Origin: an uncultured Clostridia bacterium
GTDB lineage: Bacteria; Bacillota; Clostridia; Christensenellales; UBA1242
DNA: 64,000 bases
Assembly (NCBI GenBank): GCA_947649575.1
Contig: CANSRZ010000001.1
Location: 62,001 to 126,000, forward strand
Direction: 5' to 3'
The position numbers and the translations under genes are program-made. This document shows, piece after piece, positions 58,681 through 64,000 of this stretch (positions are counted from its first letter, which is position 1; each line of letters starts with the position of its first letter). The notes under the pieces are model-generated. The model worked only from the letters and a program-made list of their open reading frames with translations, was not told the origin of the DNA and searched no databases.

Positions 58681-60270
58681 ATGAGCAGTTTAAGCATTCT
58701 TTGCTCGGCTGCTGTTAACGCTGGGATTATTAGTGGCATAATCGCGCTTATCGTTGGAGCGGGATTAGGAATTATAATTAACAAAGTTATCACCACAAAA
58801 AAAATCGGTAAAAGCAAATCAAATGCTGTTAAAATTATCGAAGAAGCGTATGCAGAAGCAAAGAGCATAAAAAAAGAGTCTGTTTTAGAAGCTAAAGATG
58901 AAGCTCAAAAAATCAAAGAAGCAGCTAATGAAGAGGCTAAAAACAGACGCAATGAACTCCAAAAAACAGAGGAGCGTTTAGACCAAAGAGAAGAATATAT
59001 CACTAAAAAAGAAGTGGCTTTGGATGCTAAACAAGAGCAAATTGATAAAGACAAAGCAAAACTTGATGGCGAGCGTGAAAAAATCAACCTCGCTATTGAG
59101 GAGCAAGTCAAAATCAAAGAGAACATGATTGCAGAACTCGAAAAAATTTCTGGGTTAAGCAAGAATGACGCAAAAGATATTTTAATCAAAAATATCACAG
59201 AGGACGCAAAAAAAGATGCTGGCGTTTTAGTTAAGAAAATCGAAGAGGAAGCAAAAGAAAATGCTGACAAGTTTGCAAAAGAAATTGTTGCAGGTGCTAT
59301 TCAAAAATGTGCAACAGACCTTTCAAGCGAAATGACAGTGACAACAGTGCCTCTTCCAAACGATGAAATGAAAGGACGTATTATTGGTCGTGAGGGTCGC
59401 AATATTCGCTCAATTGAAGCGGTTACTGGGGTTGAACTTATCATTGATGACACGCCTGAAGCAATCACTATTTCAAGTTTTGACCCAATACGCAGAGAAA
59501 TTGCAAGGCTCTCTCTTGAAAAACTTATCGTTGATGGGCGTATTCATCCAACGCGTGTTGAAGAGGTAGTTGACAAGGCTACTCGCGAAGTTGAAAATAG
59601 TATCAAAAATGCGGGCGAAAATGCTTGTGAAGAAGTGGGGATTTTCAATCTTCATCCAGAACTTGTTAAAGTTTTAGGACGTCTTAAATATAGGACAAGC
59701 TATGGTCAAAATTGTTTAAGACACTCAATAGAAACAGCTCTACTTGCAGGCTTAATTGCTAGTGAACTTGGAGCAAATGCTACAATTGCAAAACGCGGAG
59801 GACTTCTTCATGATATCGGCAAAGCGCTTGACCACGAAATTGAGGGAACTCACGTTACTATCGGGGTTGACCTTGCCAAAAAATATAAGGAAAGCAATGA
59901 GGTTATTCACTGCATTGAAGCACACCACATGAATGTTCCATTCAATTCAATTGAAGCTATCATCGTTCAGGTGGCAGATGCAATTTCATCTTCAAGACCT
60001 GGTGCAAGACGTGAAAGCTTTGAAAATTATATCAAGCGTTTGCAACAACTTGAAGAGATTTCAAATTCATTTAAGGGTGTTGAAAAATCTTATGCTATTC
60101 AAGCAGGTCGTGAAGTGCGTATCATTGTTAAGCCAGAGGAAATTAGCGACAACGAGGCTATGTTCCTTGCAAAAGACATTGCAAAGCGCATTGAAAACGA
60201 AATGCAATATCCAGGCCAAATCAAAGTCAACGTTATCCGCGAATATCGTGTCAGCGACATTGCAAAATAA
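58681..60270 (+). CDS. rny: Ribonuclease Y
   Basis: N-terminal TM, coiled coil, KH ([47 protein letters not shown]), HD ([33 protein letters not shown]). Confidence 0.98.
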   Translation: MSSLSILCSAAVNAGIISGIIALIVGAGLGIIINKVITTKKIGKSKSNAVKIIEEAYAEAKSIKKESVLEAKDEAQKIKEAANEEAKNRRNELQKTEERLDQREEYITKKEVALDAKQEQIDKDKAKLDGEREKINLAIEEQVKIKENMIAELEKISGLSKNDAKDILIKNITEDAKKDAGVLVKKIEEEAKENADKFAKEIVAGAIQKCATDLSSEMTVTTVPLPNDEMKGRIIGREGRNIRSIEAVTGVELIIDDTPEAITISSFDPIRREIARLSLEKLIVDGRIHPTRVEEVVDKATREVENSIKNAGENACEEVGIFNLHPELVKVLGRLKYRTSYGQNCLRHSIETALLAGLIASELGANATIAKRGGLLHDIGKALDHEIEGTHVTIGVDLAKKYKESNEVIHCIEAHHMNVPFNSIEAIIVQVADAISSSRPGARRESFENYIKRLQQLEEISNSFKGVEKSYAIQAGREVRIIVKPEEISDNEAMFLAKDIAKRIENEMQYPGQIKVNVIREYRVSDIAK

Positions 60271-60283
60271 TAAGCCTATATAA

Positions 60284-60393
60284 CTTACTTTTCTTTAAAA
60301 GAAAAGTAAGCAAAAGAAAACTATTAAACGCTTTAATAAATTTGCTTTAAGTATATTCTTTATAATAATCTCGCGTATTTATTAAAGCGTTTA
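60284..60393 (-). repeat. Intergenic repeat copy 9
   Basis: Palindrome cttacttttctttaaaagaaaagtaag (60284-60310) + caaaagaaaac + taaacgctttaataaatttgc/...gcgtatttattaaagcgttta. Confidence 0.9.
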
Positions 60394-60424
60394 AGAATTT
60401 TCTTCTTTTTTTAAATAAACATAT

Positions 60425-60480
60425 TGTCATTTTGACTGAAGCCCATAGGGCGTTAGTGAAGAAATCTTCGCTCGAGCGAT
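60425..60480 (+). repeat. Degenerate REP-like GTCATTCTGAGCGAAGC...GAAGAATCTT-type sequence
   Basis: attgtcattttgactgaagcccatagggcgttagtgaagaaatcttcgctcgagcgat. Confidence 0.4.
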
Positions 60481-60553
60481 TGAATTTGGAACTTGTTTAC
60501 TAATAAAGTAATACAAATTTCATAAAATCGAAACTTGTCGAATATTATATGAT

Positions 60554-61135
60554 ATGAATTGGTTTTATGATTTTTTTATTGTAAATTTTCAAAATACTAT
60601 TTGGCTCGCTTGCATTTTAGTAGCCCTTATTCCTGCACTGGAAGCCAAAATTGCAATTCCGTTTGCAATGAATCCTGCTTTTTGGGGCGAAAATGCACTT
60701 TCTGGCTTTGAAGCATTTATATTTTCTTTTATAGGCTCAATCCTGCCATGCATTTTTATCATCTTAATAACTCGCTTTATTAAAATGAAAACAACCATGA
60801 TTTTGATAAATAACAGAAAATATGCAATCAAAATAAACAGGCTAAATAGTCAAGCTTCAGAGTTAAAAAAATACCTGTTACTTACAAGCTTTGTTGCAAT
60901 TCCATTGCCACTTACTGGCGTATGGACGGGGAGTTTGATCGCTGGATTTTCTAATCTTTCAGTTTGGAAGAGCGTTTTAGCAATTGTTATTGGTGCATTA
61001 ATTTCATGTGGAATTATGACGCTGTTATGCATATATCTATCTAACTCAATTGGCACAATCTTGATAGTTTCTCTTTGCCTGATTATTGCGTTCTTGGCAG
61101 TGGATTTACTGATTACAATTTTCAAGAAAAAATAA
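60554..61135 (+). CDS. COG2426-type small multidrug export-like membrane protein
   Basis: VALIPALEAKIAIPFAMNPAFWG...IPLPLTGVWTGSLIAGF. Confidence 0.8.
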   Translation: MNWFYDFFIVNFQNTIWLACILVALIPALEAKIAIPFAMNPAFWGENALSGFEAFIFSFIGSILPCIFIILITRFIKMKTTMILINNRKYAIKINRLNSQASELKKYLLLTSFVAIPLPLTGVWTGSLIAGFSNLSVWKSVLAIVIGALISCGIMTLLCIYLSNSIGTILIVSLCLIIAFLAVDLLITIFKKK

Positions 61136-61154
61136 TTTTTAAATAAATCAAATA

Positions 61155-61188
61155 AAAAAATCACTAGTTATTCTAGTGATTTTTATTA
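61155..61188. terminator. Terminator between convergent genes
   Basis: aaaaatcactagttattctagtgatttttatt. Confidence 0.85.
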
Positions 61189-61230
61189 TTACAAAGTTCA
61201 AAACTTTCTCCGTTCCAGACAAATGTTAGG

Positions 61231-63222
61231 CTATCTCCAATATTTTACAAACAAAGCTTTTTTGATGTAATAATGTGCTGGGACAAACAACAGAACAAAC
61301 AATGCTGGCAAGAATAGGGTATTAGAGAATTCAAGGAATGTCATGTTAGCTTTCATGCCGAAAATAAAGTTCAACCCAATTATCGCACCAAGACCAAGCA
61401 GTGTTATCAAAATTATCCACCACTGCGACAGCATTGGTTTAGGCTCCCAACTTGTATGGTGTTTGAATATTATATATTTATACACTGCAAAGGCAACCGC
61501 GAAAATAGGCAAAACAATATAAAGGAAATTTGTTGCAGGCATTGTATGACCAGTTAAATATAGAGCAGTGAATAAACCTGCTGACAAAACAATTGCCAAA
61601 ATCATACAAATCATGGACGCAACAAAATTAAGTTTATTCGTGTTATGTTTTTGCATATAATTAGATTTTTCATAAACTCGGAAAGAAACACCTTGAGTGT
61701 TATAATAATCTTGCAAATCATCATAATCATAAATTGCATCATCAGCGTCTTGCTCATCTCCGCCTTTGCTTTTTGCGTACAAACGAGAAATAATATCTTT
61801 ATGTGACAGATCAATTGAATTATCCTTTCTTGGAGCAGGTAGAGGAGGTTCTTTATCGCCAATAATTTTCAAACGAGGAGGCTCTATCTTGCGAGGTTTT
61901 AAAGCTTGTGATCTATCAATTGAAATTCCATTCAAGAACACGCCATCATTGCCACTTTCTGGCTTTTGCTCTGCAGAAGAGGTTGCCATTTTAACAATTT
62001 CTTCAGTTACAGGTTTTTGACGGAAGCCATAAAACTCTTCTTGAGTCATGCGCTCATTTTGCTTGCCCTTGTTTGCCAAGATTGAAGATTTCAATTCCTC
62101 AATATGCATTTTGGTTTTATCTTGGGCTTGAGGAACAGGCTCTTCATAAGCAAATGCCATTTGATCCTCGGCGAAACTGCGCTTGCGCTTATATTTATTG
62201 ATATCTTTTGAAATATCGTAAATTTGTTGATTTGAAAGCTGAGTTTGAGCATTTTCAGTTTCTAGAACAGATTCAGACTCTTCTTCCTCTTGATTATTTT
62301 GATTTTGCAACAAACTTGCTATGCTATACTTTTTATCAGACTCAGGAGCAGGGGCTTGTGCAGGGGGTTGTGCTTTTTTCACATCTTCGTCTGTAAGGAA
62401 TATTCCGTTATCATAAATTTCTTCATCATGGATAACTGCTTTTTGCTCAACTAGGGCTGCCTCTTCAGTTTTTTCGCTAACAGGTGGTTGATTTTCAACC
62501 TCTAATAAAACTTGCACTTGCTCTTCAGCTTCTTCTGTTATATTTTCAGGTTCTTCAATTGGAGTTTGCTCTTCAGATTTTTCTTCAACATTATCTTCAA
62601 TAACAACTTGCATTGCAACAGTTTGAACAGTCGGCTCTTCAAATTTTTCCTCTTGCTTTGGCTCAAGCTCTTGCTTGTCGCTTTTCTGTTTATCATCTAA
62701 AGAAGAAAAATCAAATAAATCACTTGTATCTTCCTCTTCCTCATCATCATTATCATCATTTTCATCAAAAATAGAGACTGGCTTAACTTCTTCAATCTTT
62801 TTCTGTTCAACAACAGGGGAAATCTTTGGCGCTACAACAGCAGTATTTTGAACAAAATCTTGCATTTCAACTTTATTTTCAACAACAAAAGATGGGGATG
62901 CATCATCCTCTGAAAAATCTTTAAAAACATCTATGCCGTTGCGATCAAAATAATCTTTCAAATCAGTATATGTAGCCTTGCCTTTCTCGGTTATGCTGTA
63001 ATAGCGACGATTTGGACCAAGCTCACTGCTTTGCACATAAGAAGAAACTTGCCCTTGCTTTTCCATACGAGTCAAGTTTGAATAAACACTAGGCTTTTTA
63101 AGCAAAATGTGACCATTCGAGCGTTCTTTAACTTCGCTGATAATGTCTAGACCGTAAAAATCACGCTCTAAAAGGCAGTTTAAAATTAAATATGACAATT
63201 GACCTTTGGCATAAATTTCCAT
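61231..63222 (-). CDS. PadR-like winged-helix domain fused to long acidic linker and C-terminal ~4 TM membrane domain
   Basis: N-term YAKGQLSYLILNCLLERDFYGLDIISEVKERSNGHILLKKPSVYSNLTRMEKQGQVSSYVQSSELGPNRRYYSITEKGKATYTDLKDYF; C-term four hydrophobic helices. Confidence 0.85.
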   Translation of the reverse strand: MEIYAKGQLSYLILNCLLERDFYGLDIISEVKERSNGHILLKKPSVYSNLTRMEKQGQVSSYVQSSELGPNRRYYSITEKGKATYTDLKDYFDRNGIDVFKDFSEDDASPSFVVENKVEMQDFVQNTAVVAPKISPVVEQKKIEEVKPVSIFDENDDNDDEEEEDTSDLFDFSSLDDKQKSDKQELEPKQEEKFEEPTVQTVAMQVVIEDNVEEKSEEQTPIEEPENITEEAEEQVQVLLEVENQPPVSEKTEEAALVEQKAVIHDEEIYDNGIFLTDEDVKKAQPPAQAPAPESDKKYSIASLLQNQNNQEEEESESVLETENAQTQLSNQQIYDISKDINKYKRKRSFAEDQMAFAYEEPVPQAQDKTKMHIEELKSSILANKGKQNERMTQEEFYGFRQKPVTEEIVKMATSSAEQKPESGNDGVFLNGISIDRSQALKPRKIEPPRLKIIGDKEPPLPAPRKDNSIDLSHKDIISRLYAKSKGGDEQDADDAIYDYDDLQDYYNTQGVSFRVYEKSNYMQKHNTNKLNFVASMICMILAIVLSAGLFTALYLTGHTMPATNFLYIVLPIFAVAFAVYKYIIFKHHTSWEPKPMLSQWWIILITLLGLGAIIGLNFIFGMKANMTFLEFSNTLFLPALFVLLFVPAHYYIKKALFVKYWR

Positions 63223-63257
63223 ATTTTACCTCTTACTCCCATTTTACCTAAAAAGCA

Positions 63258-63356
63258 CTAGTATGTCAAACAAAATAGGGGCTATTATGCAAATTTTTGC
63301 AATTTTTTATCAAAATATAGACATTTTTGCATACTAGTATGCACTGCATACTAGTC
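63258..63356. promoter_or_regulatory. Cluster of ACTAGTATG/GCATACTAGT motifs in the divergent PadR-like/YgjP-like intergenic region
   Basis: actagtatgt (63258), palindrome gcatactagtatgc (63329-63342), gcatactagtc (63346-63356). Confidence 0.6.
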
Positions 63357-63471
63357 AAATCTAAGTATATATTGGCTATTTATATGATTGATGCAGGAAA
63401 TGGCAGGCTGATATGAAAGCAATTTGATTATTTTGTTTGCTAGCTTTACTTAAAAGTGTTATAATTTATTC

Positions 63472-64000
63472 ATGGAAATCAAACTTTATCGAAGCAAACG
63501 AAGAACCTTGGCTTTACAAATTAAGAACTATAACGAGCTGATTGTTAAAGCTCCGCTTAAAATGAAAGATGAACAAATTTATGCGTTTATTAAGCAAAAA
63601 GAGGGTTGGATAAATAAAGCAATGGCTCGGCTGAAAGTTCAGTCAGACTTTAAAAATAATTTTGATTTTAAAAATTATATTTATTTGTTAGGTGAGTGTT
63701 ACAACTTTTCAGATATTAGTTTGTTAAATGCATTGCCAAAAACTTTTCATAATGTAATTTCAAGCACAGCCGAGAAAACTCTTCCCAATAAAAAAACATT
63801 CCCAAATGAAAAAATATATAAAAAATTTGCAAAAGATTATCTGCCTAAAAAAGCAAAAGAAATCAGTGAGCAAATTGGGCTTATTTATATAGAACTTAAA
63901 GTGAACACCTCAAAACGATGTTGGGGGAGTTACAGCCGTGACGGACGCATGAAACTGAACTGGAAACTGGTGATTTTGCCTGAACCGCTGATAATCTATG
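63472..64000 (+). CDS. YgjP/DUF45-like metal-dependent hydrolase (partial, runs off window end)
   Basis: VKAPLKMKDEQIYAFIKQKEGWINKAMARL; NTSKRCWGSYSRDGRMKLNWKLVILPEPLIIY. Confidence 0.85.
   Translation, partial: MEIKLYRSKRRTLALQIKNYNELIVKAPLKMKDEQIYAFIKQKEGWINKAMARLKVQSDFKNNFDFKNYIYLLGECYNFSDISLLNALPKTFHNVISSTAEKTLPNKKTFPNEKIYKKFAKDYLPKKAKEISEQIGLIYIELKVNTSKRCWGSYSRDGRMKLNWKLVILPEPLIIY

Overview
AT-rich window from a spore-forming, Firmicutes/Clostridia-like genome; the taxonomic call is inferred from gene content and order only. Most of it is housekeeping: 3' end of polA, ruvX-DUF1292, ytxC-T-box-thrS, yajC-secD-secF, rpsB-tsf-frr-uppS-cdsA-rseP, rimP-nusA-ylxR-ylxQ-infB-rbfA-nrnA-truB, efp, a complete spoIIIAA-AH operon, asp23-nusB-xseA-proS-xseB, infC-rpmI-rplT, yebC, ruvCAB, queA-tgt, rny. 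I found no rRNA, tRNA, CRISPR array, prophage or transposase. The most unusual items are: (1) a modular family of intergenic inverted repeats, a short ACTTTTCTT/AAGAAAAGT palindrome next to a larger AACGCTT...AAGCGTT hairpin, often in facing pairs that fill whole intergenic gaps, including one inside the spoIIIA operon; (2) a second intergenic motif, GCATACTAGT/ACTAGTATGC, that recurs and clusters upstream of a membrane-tethered PadR-like regulator; (3) a two-gene envelope locus encoding a single-pass protein and a 1738-aa protein with about six ~195-aa tandem units plus C-terminal InlB-type repeats; (4) a PolC-like protein that ends after the exonuclease domain; (5) apparently leaderless genes, and an AUU start for infC; (6) several single-nucleotide homopolymer frameshifts, which could be assembly errors; (7) a nested four-way-junction inverted repeat. 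No searches or folding programs were run, so family names rest on recognised motifs and gene context.
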